64,000 bases of DNA, from positions 15,815 through 79,814 of the forward strand of contig CAYHAK010000003.1 in NCBI GenBank assembly GCA_964354625.1. The letters run 5' to 3'. The notes beneath the pieces were generated by a model that saw nothing but the letters and a program-made list of their open reading frames with translations, did not search any database and had not been told where the DNA came from. The position numbers and the translations under genes are program-made. This DNA comes from DATKKK01 sp964354625 (GTDB taxonomy: Archaea; Thermoproteota; Bathyarchaeia; Bathyarchaeales; Bathycorpusculaceae). Numbering within the stretch: the stretch's first letter is position 1; each line of letters opens with the position of its first letter. Positions 25,073 through 35,404 of the stretch are shown one piece after another.

Positions 25073-25963
25073 TTATATATCTGTCCTCAGCTTCAGAAGC
25101 GACGCAATGTTAGCCTTTCCATCAATCTTCGGAATGATCTTACCAGTTGACGACGTGAGCAATGTCGTGACTCCTGGTCCATGACCTGACGCCACGCAGT
25201 TAGTATGCACAACAATGCCTACCGAAACCGCGCCCTGACGGTAGATCCTGCCGTACGAGTGATCCGCATCAATGATAGCCACAACGTCGCCAAGCCTCAG
25301 CCTGTCAAGCTCATACTGCTCGTTCACCTTCTCATCAAAAAGCTGAATGTCATAGTCACCGGAATATGTCTGATTCATTCCGATGCCTGCACCCATTATC
25401 GCAGCAGGCACAATATGAGTAACAGGGACCGCAAGCTTGTCGCCTTTCGGCCTCGGGCTCAAAGCCTTCAGGAAACGTGGATCCATATTCATCACTGCTA
25501 CGTCCGGAAAATCCAGAAGCTTCAAGCCCAAACCAAAAGCCTTGATCAGCATCTTGTCGCCAAGCATCAGCTTCTCGAGAGTCTCAGGCAGGAAATCGAC
25601 AAGCACGTGGTCTATTCCTCCATGCTTCCCAGTGACGACCCCTTTCGCGCCTTTCGCGTCACCAGTCTTCACGGCTGCCTCGTTTCCCACGCAAGCAAGC
25701 ACGTTAAGAGCCACATTCGCTCCAGAACCCGAGCGAGGATCATTCTCTCTGTTCTCCACGCTCACGCCTGGCTCAACGTGATCTGCTTGCCATCCGCACG
25801 CTGGATCACCCACTCTCACGTTGTACGTTATGCCCCCGAGACTAGGCAAGATCACAGGTTCACCCTGAGGCGAGATTGTGTATATGTTCCTGTTGACGAG
25901 TGGACTGACTGCCTCACCGACAACAGACAACTTCACAAGCCTGTCAACATTCGTCCTCAACAA
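25073..25963 (-). CDS. DUF4438 family protein
   Basis: 296 residues, full length for the family. Conserved blocks: GITYNVRVGDPACGWQADHVEPGVS, VTGKHGGIDHVLVDF, DVAVMNMDPRFL, VPAAIMGAGIGMNQTYSGDYDIQ, AIIDADHSYGRIYRQGAVS. The many Gly/His/Asp motifs suggest an enzyme, but the activity is not known to me. TTG start at 25963 or 25960; GAGGGTTAG upstream. Divergent from the CBS-domain gene. Confidence 0.88.
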   Translation of the reverse strand: MLRTNVDRLVKLSVVGEAVSPLVNRNIYTISPQGEPVILPSLGGITYNVRVGDPACGWQADHVEPGVSVENRENDPRSGSGANVALNVLACVGNEAAVKTGDAKGAKGVVTGKHGGIDHVLVDFLPETLEKLMLGDKMLIKAFGLGLKLLDFPDVAVMNMDPRFLKALSPRPKGDKLAVPVTHIVPAAIMGAGIGMNQTYSGDYDIQLFDEKVNEQYELDRLRLGDVVAIIDADHSYGRIYRQGAVSVGIVVHTNCVASGHGPGVTTLLTSSTGKIIPKIDGKANIASLLKLRTDI

Positions 25964-26058
25964 AGACTAACCCTCAACTCGAAATAGCGTCTAGGCACCA
26001 CGTGCTAATAAAACTCACCACAAAAAGGAACAGTGCGTCTGGACTGAACGTGACAAGT

Positions 26059-26067
26059 CTTAAATGC
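26059..26067 (+). promoter_or_regulatory. TATA box for the first CBS gene (leaderless)
   Basis: CTTAAATGC centred 25 nt before ATG 26087, leaving no room for a Shine-Dalgarno. Confidence 0.5.
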
Positions 26068-26086
26068 ATCGTCCTTATTGAGTTGA

Positions 26087-26746
26087 ATGAAGAATATCGA
26101 GCTTCGTAATATACGATTCAAGCGGTTGATGGCAATGGCGGACATGGGATTGAGGTCGAAGATGCTGGTCAAGGACGTCATGACAAGCCCAGTGATAACC
26201 ATAGACGAAAATGCACCTGTGAACAAGGCCGCAACGCTCATGGCCAAAGACGATCTGGGCTGCATCGTCATCACTGACAAGGAGGGAAAGCCGCTCGGCA
26301 TATTGACCGAGAGAGACCTCGTGGTGCGTGTTCTGGCAAAAAATGCTCACCCAGACTCGGTCAAAGCCAGCGACACCATGACATCACCGCTGATCACGAT
26401 TGAACCTGACCTCACAATAAGTGACGCAGCCAGAAGAATGAGCAGGCTCAACATCCGGAGACTGGGAGTCGTATACAAAGGCCAGCTCGTAGGCCTAATC
26501 TCAAGCAAAGACATACTAGCAATCGTGCCTGAACTGCTAGAAATGACCCAAGAGCGCGCACGGATCGAAAATCAAAACAGGACAGAGGAAACCGTGGAAG
26601 AAGAAGAGGGAAAAGAGGCTGAAGAGGAATCGACACCTCTCGCAGGCAGCTGCGACAAATGCGGCATCTGGTCCGACAACCCGCGAGAAGTCAACGGTGA
26701 AAATCTGTGCGAAGACTGCAGAGCTGAATTGGAAAGCGAGGAATAG
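26087..26746 (+). CDS. CBS-domain pair protein with C-terminal zinc ribbon
   Basis: 219 residues. Two CBS motifs (about 27-82 and 90-150; VKDVMTSPVITIDENAPV, GILTERDLVVRVLA; SDTMTSPLITIEPDLTI, LVGLISSKDILAIV) form one Bateman module, which usually binds AMP, ATP or SAM. A long acidic linker (EETVEEEEGKEAEEEST) leads to CDKCGIWSDNPREVNG and CEDC, a zinc ribbon. Such proteins act as sensors of adenylate charge or as regulators; the partner is unknown. Leaderless start at ATG 26087. First of three tandem CBS genes. Confidence 0.85.
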   Translation: MKNIELRNIRFKRLMAMADMGLRSKMLVKDVMTSPVITIDENAPVNKAATLMAKDDLGCIVITDKEGKPLGILTERDLVVRVLAKNAHPDSVKASDTMTSPLITIEPDLTISDAARRMSRLNIRRLGVVYKGQLVGLISSKDILAIVPELLEMTQERARIENQNRTEETVEEEEGKEAEEESTPLAGSCDKCGIWSDNPREVNGENLCEDCRAELESEE

Positions 26747-26757
26747 AGGCCAGTTTC

Positions 26758-27525
26758 TTGCGCGTGAAGGAAATCATGGATGAGAAGCATCCATACGTCT
26801 ATGAAGACGACCTCGCCACAAAAGCCCGCGCACTCATCCGCGACCGCTCGTTAAGGATTCTTCCAGTACTCGACAAGAACAAGAAACTTCTAGGCGTAGT
26901 CACACGACGCAGCATACTCGCCATCTCTTCCTCTGTCTCAGCACTCAGGGCAAAAGGCCTGATGACCCAACCAAAGAAAATAGCCACAACCGAAGAAGAC
27001 GCCTACACAGTCATCAAAGACCTCCTCAAAGTCAACAAATGGTACGCTCCAATCATCGAAACCGAGCAAGCAAAAACCTACAAGGGAGTCCTAGGCCTAG
27101 GAGATTTCATAGAAGCCATCATCAAAACAAGCCCAGAGAGACTGGCAACCCCAGTATCAGAAATCATGTCCAAGAACGTGGTGACGTGCTCGCCTGATGA
27201 TGGCGTTGACGCTATCTGGCGCTTGATGCAGGACAAGACGCTGGCGGGACTGCCGGTTGTGAAGAATGGCAAGCTGATTGGCATAGTCACGCAGAAGGAC
27301 CTGCTCGAAGGCGGCGTAGCGCGCGCGTGCTCATCGTCCAAAAAGGTTTCCGCGATCATGAAAGCGGGCGTGGTTGCCGTCAAGCCAGACACGAAGACAA
27401 TAAGGGTTGCCAAAGTCATGACCTCAAGAGACATCGGCAGAGTGCCCGTGACCGATGAAGACGGAAGGCTCATAGGCATGGTTGACAGAAGAGACGTCGC
27501 CAAACTGCTTGTTAAACAGGGTTGA
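26758..27525 (+). CDS. Protein with four CBS motifs (two Bateman modules)
   Basis: 255 residues, four CBS motifs and nothing else: VKEIMDEKHPYVYEDDLATK; AKGLMTQPKKIATTEEDAYT; VSEIMSKNVVTCSPDDGVDA with LAGLPVVKNGKLIGIVTQKD; VSAIMKAGVVAVKPDTKTIR. TTG start 11 bp after the previous stop, with GAGG upstream; GTG 26764 is an alternative. The second motif is the most diverged. One alternating GC motif lies in the codons for VARA (27319-27327). Expected role: nucleotide sensing. Confidence 0.87.
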   Translation: MRVKEIMDEKHPYVYEDDLATKARALIRDRSLRILPVLDKNKKLLGVVTRRSILAISSSVSALRAKGLMTQPKKIATTEEDAYTVIKDLLKVNKWYAPIIETEQAKTYKGVLGLGDFIEAIIKTSPERLATPVSEIMSKNVVTCSPDDGVDAIWRLMQDKTLAGLPVVKNGKLIGIVTQKDLLEGGVARACSSSKKVSAIMKAGVVAVKPDTKTIRVAKVMTSRDIGRVPVTDEDGRLIGMVDRRDVAKLLVKQG

Positions 27526-28439
27526 TGCTGTTGAGTAGGGAAAGGTTTAGAAGGACTCTGCGAGAGAAAGGCCAGCTCTCTCTGAAGGCTCACCCTACGA
27601 AGAAACGCGAGGGCGAAATAATGCACGTGGCAAAAGGCGCAGTCATAACGATGCCTCCCACAACCGCCATCTACGAAGTCATAAAGAAGATGGCGAAAGA
27701 GAGATTTCGCCGAGTACCGCTTGCGAATCCCGCCACGAAACGCCTAGAAGGAATCGCCACCGCCTCAGACATCATCAACTACCTCGGCGGCGGAGGGAAA
27801 TTCGGAATAATCCAACGCAAGTACGACGGCAACTTCTACAAGGCCATAAACGAGCCGATCAAGCTTATCATGACGAAGAAGGTTGTCACGATCAAGACTT
27901 CGGCGAAAGTGAACGATGCGCTGGAAGTTATGAAGGAAAATGACCTCGGCGGACTGCCTGTGGTGAATGAAGAAAACCAGGTAAAAGCCATAATCACTGA
28001 GAGAGACATCGCAAACCTCTTCGCTGACCGAGTCAGCGGCGTAACCGTCGCCCAGCTCATGTCAGAGAAAGTAGTCACAGCGCTCCCTCACACCACCATC
28101 TTCGAAACAGAAAAAACCATGACCGCGCAAGGCTTCAGAAGACTGCCCATAATCTCAGACGGGAAAGTGCTGGGAATCATAACTACCATGGACATCGTAC
28201 GGTTCTTCGGTTCAGGCGAAGTCTTCAAGTACCTGCGCTCAGGCACCATAATACAGGTTCTCAACACCCCCGCACTCAGCATCGCCACCAAAACAGTCGC
28301 AACCATAACGCCAGAAACAGATGCAGGCCAGGCGGCAAAAATAATGCACGAGAAAGACATAGGTGCTCTGCCAGTTGTCAAGAACGGCAGACTAGTAGGC
28401 ATGATAACAGAGAGAGACTTCTTCAAAATGATAGAATAG
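27525..28439 (+). CDS. Protein with four CBS motifs
   Basis: 304 residues from ATG 27525, which overlaps the TGA of the preceding gene (TGATG), so translation is coupled. After a basic N terminus (RERFRRTLREKGQLSL) come four CBS motifs: MHVAKGAVITMPPTTAIYEV; IKLIMTKKVVTIKTSAKVND; VAQLMSEKVVTALPHTTIFE; ALSIATKTVATITPETDAGQ. Each ends in a (I/M)ITERD-type strand or equivalent. No other domain. With the two genes before it there are ten CBS motifs in one apparent operon. Confidence 0.87.
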   Translation: MLLSRERFRRTLREKGQLSLKAHPTKKREGEIMHVAKGAVITMPPTTAIYEVIKKMAKERFRRVPLANPATKRLEGIATASDIINYLGGGGKFGIIQRKYDGNFYKAINEPIKLIMTKKVVTIKTSAKVNDALEVMKENDLGGLPVVNEENQVKAIITERDIANLFADRVSGVTVAQLMSEKVVTALPHTTIFETEKTMTAQGFRRLPIISDGKVLGIITTMDIVRFFGSGEVFKYLRSGTIIQVLNTPALSIATKTVATITPETDAGQAAKIMHEKDIGALPVVKNGRLVGMITERDFFKMIE

Positions 28440-28490
28440 CCTTTTAACACCCTCATCTTAAGTTATTGGTTTGGCAAGAGAGCGGACAGT

Positions 28491-29831
28491 TTGATTGCTG
28501 ATTTGCTGCTGACCAATGCCAAGGCATATCTTCAGGGCGACATCGTTGAGTGTAGTCTAGCTCTTGAGGACGGCAGGATTCTGAAGGTCGGCAGAGAATC
28601 AAATATGCCGAAAGCTGACGCCAAAGTTGATCTTATTGGCCTATTGGTTCTGTCTGGCTTGATAGACGCTCACGTGCACTTGCGCGACGAAGGAAAGGCC
28701 TACAAAGAAGACTTCGTAAGTGGAACAGCCGCCGCGGCAGCAGGCGGATTCGCAACCGTTCTAGACATGCCTAACAATGAACCTGTCACCATGAGTGCTG
28801 AATCGCTTAGAAACAGGATGAGCAAGGCAGAACGGAAAATCCTCGTCAATGTTGGCTTCTTTTCGGAATTCCCGAAGGAGACAACGGACATAGAGGATGT
28901 CGTGAGCGAGGGAGCCGTAGGCTTCAAACTCTTCATGGCAGAACAGGTCGGCGGATTGAACCTGGACGACGATTCCGCAATGCTTGAGAGCTTCAAAATC
29001 GTGAGCACTTTGAAGGTTCCGGTTGCCGTTCATGCTGAAGACAAGGCGATGCTGAAGGCGGCCGTGGAAGCACTGAAACTCGGCAAGCATAACAACACTG
29101 AAGCTTATCTGAAGGCGCATTCCGAAGAAGCCGAAGCGAAGGCCATAAGCCGAATGCTATCCTTCTCGAAGCGAACAGGTGTGCACGTGCATTTCTGCCA
29201 CGTAACCACCAAGCAAGGTCTAGAGTCGGTAGCTGAAGCAAAAGAAGCAGGACTGCGTACGAGCTGTGAGACGACGCCTCACAACCTTCTGCTGTCCTCT
29301 GAAGATCTGAGGCGGATTGGCACGCTTGCGCTGACTATGCCGCCGGTCCGCGACCAAAGCCACATCAATGCCCTGTGGAACGGCATCAAGAACGGCGTGA
29401 TCGACAACATCGGCTCAGACCATGCACCTCACATGTTGGAAGAGAAGCAGGCCAGCTCAACGTGGGACGCAAAGGTAGGCATTCCAGGTCTGGAAACGAC
29501 GCTTCCGCTGTTGCTCACGGAGGTCAACCGCGACAGGCTGTCGATAGGCGATGTGGCCAGGTTGATGGCTGAGCAACCTGCTGAAATCTACGGCTTGAAA
29601 GGCAAAGGCGTCCTGAAGACGGGAAACGACGCAGACCTGACTATCATAGACCTGAGCAGAAAGCACAAGATAGACTCTTCAAAGTTTAAGTCGAAGGCCA
29701 AGTACTCACCTTTCGACGGCTGGCCCACCGTAGGCAAGCCCGTGAAAACCTATGTTGGCGGTGAACTGGTTTTTGACGAAGGCGAAGTTGTGGCCCAGGC
29801 AGGTTGCGGGCGGATCGTGCGGAGAGCGTAG
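28491..29831 (+). CDS. pyrC: Dihydroorotase
   Basis: Third step of pyrimidine synthesis: ring closure of carbamoyl-aspartate. 446 residues, the amidohydrolase class I form. Zinc ligands in DAHVHLRDEG, the GFKLFMAE stretch, HAEDKAML, HFCHVTTKQG, and DNIGSDHAPHMLEEK with the catalytic Asp. TTG start gives the family N terminus (ADLLLTNAKAYL). Followed with a 4-bp gap by the Mut7-C gene, so they are likely one transcript. pyrF is at the left edge of the window. Confidence 0.94.
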   Translation: MIADLLLTNAKAYLQGDIVECSLALEDGRILKVGRESNMPKADAKVDLIGLLVLSGLIDAHVHLRDEGKAYKEDFVSGTAAAAAGGFATVLDMPNNEPVTMSAESLRNRMSKAERKILVNVGFFSEFPKETTDIEDVVSEGAVGFKLFMAEQVGGLNLDDDSAMLESFKIVSTLKVPVAVHAEDKAMLKAAVEALKLGKHNNTEAYLKAHSEEAEAKAISRMLSFSKRTGVHVHFCHVTTKQGLESVAEAKEAGLRTSCETTPHNLLLSSEDLRRIGTLALTMPPVRDQSHINALWNGIKNGVIDNIGSDHAPHMLEEKQASSTWDAKVGIPGLETTLPLLLTEVNRDRLSIGDVARLMAEQPAEIYGLKGKGVLKTGNDADLTIIDLSRKHKIDSSKFKSKAKYSPFDGWPTVGKPVKTYVGGELVFDEGEVVAQAGCGRIVRRA

Positions 29832-29835
29832 CCTG

Positions 29836-30309
29836 TTGAGGTTTGTGGCTGACGGCATGCTCGGCAGGCTGACTCGTTGGCTCAGGCTGCTGGGCCATGA
29901 CACGAAGTACTCGGACTCGATGGAGGACAGGCAGCTTCTTGTGCTTGCCAAGAAAGAGAAGAGGATACTCTTGACCCGCGACCTTCAGCTCTACAAGCAG
30001 GCTACAGCAAAAGGGCTTGACGCCTTCTACGTCGAAGGCCAAACACATGCCGAAAAACTGGCCCGCCTCGCAAAACGATGCAAGCTAGCACTAACAATAA
30101 ACATGACAAGCTCCCGCTGCCCGAAATGCAACACGAAAGTTAAAACAGTCTCAAAGAAAAACGTCAACGGCAGGGTTGAAGAGAACACTTTCAGCCACTA
30201 TGAGGATTTCTGGATTTGCCCAAAGTGCAAGCAGGTCTATTGGCAAGGAGCGCACTGGACAAAGATCAGGACTATGCTCGAGAAAACAAAGAAAATTCTC
30301 AATGAGTAA
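29836..30309 (+). CDS. Mut7-C RNase domain protein
   Basis: 157 residues. N-terminal PIN-like core of the Mut7-C family: RFVADGMLGRLTRWLRLLGHD, YSDSMEDRQLLVLAKKEKR and the nuclease motif ILLTRDLQLYKQA. C-terminal zinc ribbon: SRCPKCNTKVKTVSK and WICPKCKQVYWQGAHW. Probably an RNase. TTG 29836 is chosen because it gives the standard start R-F-V-A-D-G and comes directly after the pyrC stop. It ends 13 bp from the convergent rpoK. Confidence 0.85.
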   Translation: MRFVADGMLGRLTRWLRLLGHDTKYSDSMEDRQLLVLAKKEKRILLTRDLQLYKQATAKGLDAFYVEGQTHAEKLARLAKRCKLALTINMTSSRCPKCNTKVKTVSKKNVNGRVEENTFSHYEDFWICPKCKQVYWQGAHWTKIRTMLEKTKKILNE

Positions 30310-30322
30310 AGAAAGCTGAAGG

Positions 30323-30583
30323 CTACTTCTGGCTCAGTAGCCATTTAAGCGGTATGTCTTGGTAGGTTTTGTCGGGTAGTGTTCGTCTTATTGTCATTGG
30401 GAGGATGGCTATTTCCAGTTCTTTGAGGGCTATGTCGATTGGGCTGGACAAGCCTTCTGAGGCATCGATCAGCACCGGCGCACCCATGGATATCTGCAGC
30501 GCTCTGGCTCCAACTACTCGTGCCTTTTCGAAGCGCGTAAGCTTCGGAGGACCTACGATGGCCCTTTCTTCCTTTTCAGACGT
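30323..30583 (-). CDS. rpoK: DNA-directed RNA polymerase subunit K, apparent ACG start
   Basis: Rpb6/omega homologue that stabilises the polymerase clamp. The 86-residue frame matches RpoK along its whole length: IVGPPKLTRFEKARVVGARA, LQISMGAPVLIDASEGLSSP, then IALKELEIAILPMTIRRTLP and the end DIPLKWLL. The frame is directly downstream of, and in the same frame as, the thermosome stop TAA (30587-30589). Between that stop and the conserved block there is no ATG, GTG or TTG. ACG (30581-30583) followed by SEKEERA sits exactly where family members have MSEKEE-like starts, with GGGGAG nine bases upstream. Either ACG initiates translation or a T was mutated or misread. Confidence 0.9.
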   Translation of the reverse strand, partial: TSEKEERAIVGPPKLTRFEKARVVGARALQISMGAPVLIDASEGLSSPIDIALKELEIAILPMTIRRTLPDKTYQDIPLKWLLSQK

Positions 30584-30586
30584 GTC

Positions 30587-32248
<1,662 letters not shown>

Positions 32249-32327
32249 ACCTAAATTAACCTCCTCTAGTGCAAAACAATGAAAAATGGCTTAGAAATAT
32301 AAGTCTTTCTGATGACGTGAGGGGAAG

Positions 32328-33473
32328 CTAGAATCTTTTGTATGGACTTGTCAGGGAATCTACTCGTGCAGGGCTAAGCGCGGTTTTGAGGCCTATGCCG
32401 GTGAGGACGATTACGGTGTTGCCTTCTTCAGGCGTCTTTCCACTGTTCGTCTGCTTCTTGTAGGCGGCGTAGGCAACTGCCGAGCTTGGTTCCACGAAGA
32501 AACCCTTGCAGGCAAGCTCCTTAAAGGCCTTGGCGATTTCAGGCTCCTCAACCGTCACTGCGTCGCCTTTCGCCTCTTTCAGGGCTTTGACCATGAGATC
32601 CAGCAGCGGAGGGTTCACGCTTACGAGGGCGTCGGCAAAGGAGGTTATCCTTTCTGGCGGATGATAGGCTGTGCCTTTGAGGTTGTGGTAGAGTGGTGAG
32701 ACTTGGCTGGTTTGGCAGGCCACGATTCTGGGCATGGTTTCTATGACGTTGGATTCAACGAGGTGTTTGAAGCCGTTTATGATGCCGAGGAGTAGCGTTC
32801 CGGCTGAGGCTGGAAGGTAGATGTGTTCGGGTGCGCGCCAGCCGAACTGTTCAGCGGTCTCGTAGGCTAGGCTTTTTATGCCGTCTCTGAACAGTGGGTG
32901 CAAAATGTGCCCAACATAGTATTTCTTCCTCTCGGGCTTCTGTGCTTCTTCTGCGACTTTGTTTCTTGTGCCTTGGACTTTGATGACTTCGGCGCCGTGG
33001 AACTGGATTTGGCTGAACTTGGGGCCTGCGACGGTTTCGGGAACATAGATTTTGGCCTTGAGGTTTGCGCGGGCTGCGTATGCGGCGATTGAGGCTCCAG
33101 CGTTGCCCGATGAGTCTTCGGAGATGCATCCGTCTGCTTCTTTGACTTGTGCGTGCACTGCGGATATCAGCACTGAAGAGCCTCGATCTTTGAAGGAGCC
33201 TGTGGGATTCAGGCTTTCGAGCTTGAAGTAGACGCCGTTTGAGAGTTTGACGAGTGGTGTCCAACCTTCGCCTAATGTAGTGATGTCTTGTTCTTTGATG
33301 TATGGGAAGTAGTTGGCGTATCGCCAGACAGTGTAGTTGTAAAGTCTGGTTTTTTCGGTTTGGAATGGTTGGTTGAGTTGGACTTCAAGCGGTTTGCCGC
33401 ATGTGGAGCACTTGTAGGCCAGTAGGTTTCGCGTGGTCTGTCCGCATGCTGTGCACTTGATTTGGAAGCTCAC
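32328..33473 (-). CDS. thrC: Threonine synthase (zinc-ribbon type)
   Basis: PLP enzyme converting O-phosphohomoserine to threonine. 381 residues. N-terminal zinc ribbon (Cys7, Cys10, Cys22, Cys25), substrate region TTLGEGWTPLVKL, PLP lysine Lys95 in NPTGSFKDRGSS, EDSSGNAGASIAAYAA, the glycine loop region PASAGTLLLGI, and TGIGLKTA near the end. GTG start with AAAGGAGA upstream; a TATA-like GTTTAAAGC is at 33519-33527 on the minus strand. Divergent from etfB. Some close relatives act on cysteate; the assignment to ThrC is the likeliest. Confidence 0.9.
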   Translation of the reverse strand: MSFQIKCTACGQTTRNLLAYKCSTCGKPLEVQLNQPFQTEKTRLYNYTVWRYANYFPYIKEQDITTLGEGWTPLVKLSNGVYFKLESLNPTGSFKDRGSSVLISAVHAQVKEADGCISEDSSGNAGASIAAYAARANLKAKIYVPETVAGPKFSQIQFHGAEVIKVQGTRNKVAEEAQKPERKKYYVGHILHPLFRDGIKSLAYETAEQFGWRAPEHIYLPASAGTLLLGIINGFKHLVESNVIETMPRIVACQTSQVSPLYHNLKGTAYHPPERITSFADALVSVNPPLLDLMVKALKEAKGDAVTVEEPEIAKAFKELACKGFFVEPSSAVAYAAYKKQTNSGKTPEEGNTVIVLTGIGLKTALSPARVDSLTSPYKRF

Positions 33474-33547
33474 ATGTGGCTCTCCTTTCCAGTGCTGATA
33501 AAAGGCATCGGGTATTTAGCTTTAAACGTCCCGACTTGCGCGGGAAA

Positions 33548-33559
33548 CTATTTATATGG
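33548..33559 (+). promoter_or_regulatory. TATA box for etfB
   Basis: CTATTTATATGG, about 50 nt before the TTG start of etfB. A minus-strand GTTTAAAGC at 33519-33527 serves the divergent threonine synthase. Confidence 0.55.
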
Positions 33560-33607
33560 TCTTTGCGCCGTCATAAATCCGCAAATGCGCACTAGGGGTC
33601 TGATGGT

Positions 33608-34396
33608 TTGAGGAGAATCATTGTCTGCCTGAAGCAGGCGGTCGACGTTTCGCAGTTGAAGGTTGACTCTGCTACGAGGCAGCTGATTACAGCTTCGGCG
33701 CCGAAGAAGATTAGCGATTTTGACAAGAACGCACTGGAAGAGGCTATCAAGGTTAAGGAGAAGACGGGCAACGCGGAACTGTGCACGCTGACCATGACTT
33801 CAGAGGATGCGAAGACGGTGTTGCGCGAGGCTTTGGCGATGGGCGCAGACAAAGCATACATAGTCAATGATGCTGAGTTGAAGAATGTTGACACGTCGGG
33901 CACAGCACACGTGCTTGTCGAGGCTGTTAAGAAGATTGGCGAATACGACCTGATTTTGTGCGGTGAGACTTCTTTGGACAGCTTTTCGGGACTTGTTGGT
34001 GCCAGGGTTGCCGAGTTGTTGGGTTTGCCCTTTTTGTCTTCGGTGCGCAAGCTGTCCGTGGAGGGCGATACGGCAGTTGCGGAGCGGAGTCTGGAGGATT
34101 CGATTGAGACGGTGAAGGCGAAGATGCCATGTGTGGTTTCAGTTACGCGTGAGATTAACGTGCCTAGGATTCCATCGTTGATGATGATTATGAAGGCGTC
34201 GAAGAAGGAGATCGTGAACTGGACGCTCGCAGATATGGGTGTGCAGAAGGAGCGGCTGGCGTCAAAGATTGAGCTGGTTGAGGTTTTGGCGCCGAAGACG
34301 GAGCGCAAGAAGATCAAAATCACAGGCGAGAGCGTTCAGGAGATTGCGGAGAAGCTGGCCAAGGCGCTTGTTCAGGAAGGAGTCGTCAAAAGGTGA
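33608..34396 (+). CDS. etfB: Electron transfer flavoprotein, beta subunit
   Basis: 262 residues. N-terminal IIVCLKQAVDVSQLKVD, KISDFDKNALEEAIKVKE, the AMP/FAD-binding stretch ALAMGADKAYIVND, DLILCGETSLDSFSGLVGAR, and PCVVSVTREINVPRIPSLMMIMKA. EtfAB takes electrons from acyl-CoA dehydrogenases. TTG start; first gene of an etfBA operon with a TATA box at 33548-33559. The paired etfA starts 7 bp after its stop. The neighbouring acyl-CoA dehydrogenase and Hdr genes are the probable partners. Confidence 0.94.
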   Translation: MRRIIVCLKQAVDVSQLKVDSATRQLITASAPKKISDFDKNALEEAIKVKEKTGNAELCTLTMTSEDAKTVLREALAMGADKAYIVNDAELKNVDTSGTAHVLVEAVKKIGEYDLILCGETSLDSFSGLVGARVAELLGLPFLSSVRKLSVEGDTAVAERSLEDSIETVKAKMPCVVSVTREINVPRIPSLMMIMKASKKEIVNWTLADMGVQKERLASKIELVEVLAPKTERKKIKITGESVQEIAEKLAKALVQEGVVKR

Positions 34397-34403
34397 ACGT
34401 GAC

Positions 34404-35369
34404 ATGGGCGAATACAAGGGCATTTGGGTTTTTTCAGAAAAGCCTGACTTGATGTTGGAGATGCTTGGGAAAGGTCGTGAGCTGGCGGACAAGCGGCAGA
34501 CAGAGCTTGCGGCTGTCTTGATTGGCGGCAACGTGGCAGACGGGGCTAGTGAGCTGGTGAGGTATGGTGTGGACAAGGTTTACGTGGCCAGTAACCCAGC
34601 TTTGGAGCGTTTTCAGGCTGAAGCGTACTTGGGCGTTCTGTACGGCTTGGCTCTCGCGAACAAGCCTGAGACGATAATGATTAGTTCGACGAGGAATGGG
34701 AGGCCACTTGCGGCCAGGCTTGCTACGCGTCTTGATGCGGCGTGTGTACCTGACTGCACTAGATTGGGTGTTGATGAGAATGGCAGGCTGGTGGGCGAGA
34801 GAATAACTTACGGCGGGAATGCTGTTGCGAAGATTGCTTTTGCTGGGAAGCCGCAGATTGTCACGGTGCCGCAACGGGCTTTTGATAAGTCTGTTCCGAA
34901 AGAGCGTAGCGGGCAAGTGGTCAGTATTGACGTGGAGGTTGATGCGGCTAGGACAGAGGTTGTTGATGTTAAGCCTTTGGAGACTTCGAGTGTGCGCATC
35001 GAGGAGGCTGAGGTTGTTGTCAGTTGCGGTCGGGGTTTGGAGAAGAAGGAGGACAGAGGTTTGCTTGACGAGCTTGCGGTGGTTCTGGGTGGTCAGGTGG
35101 GTTCTTCGAGACCGCTTGCCGAGGACAGGAAATGGTTCACGGAATGGGTCGGCTTGTCTGGCCACAAGGTGAAGCCGAAGCTTTACATCGCGTGCGGCAT
35201 TTCAGGCGTGATCCAGCATGTGGCTGGGATACGGGATTCGAAGGTGATTGTGGCCGTGAACAAGGACGAGCAGGCACCGATCTTCGAGATCGCCGACTAC
35301 GGAGTGGTCGGCAACCTGTACGAGATACTGCCAGCACTGAAAGACGCCATCAAGAAGCAATTGCAGTAG
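34404..35369 (+). CDS. etfA: Electron transfer flavoprotein, alpha subunit
   Basis: 321 residues from ATG 34404, with AGGTGAACGTG overlapping the etfB stop as Shine-Dalgarno; the longer frame to 34239 is out of register with etfB coding and rejected. Domain I: GIWVFSEKPDLMLEMLGKGR, DKVYVASNPALERF. FAD domain at the C terminus: GSSRPLAEDRKWF, YIACGISGVIQHVAGIRDS, VIVAVNKDEQAPIFEIADYG, VGNLYEILPAL. Works with EtfB. Confidence 0.95.
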   Translation: MGEYKGIWVFSEKPDLMLEMLGKGRELADKRQTELAAVLIGGNVADGASELVRYGVDKVYVASNPALERFQAEAYLGVLYGLALANKPETIMISSTRNGRPLAARLATRLDAACVPDCTRLGVDENGRLVGERITYGGNAVAKIAFAGKPQIVTVPQRAFDKSVPKERSGQVVSIDVEVDAARTEVVDVKPLETSSVRIEEAEVVVSCGRGLEKKEDRGLLDELAVVLGGQVGSSRPLAEDRKWFTEWVGLSGHKVKPKLYIACGISGVIQHVAGIRDSKVIVAVNKDEQAPIFEIADYGVVGNLYEILPALKDAIKKQLQ

Positions 35370-35404
35370 ACACCGTGCACACGCGCTCAAGAAAAAACCT
35401 TGCA

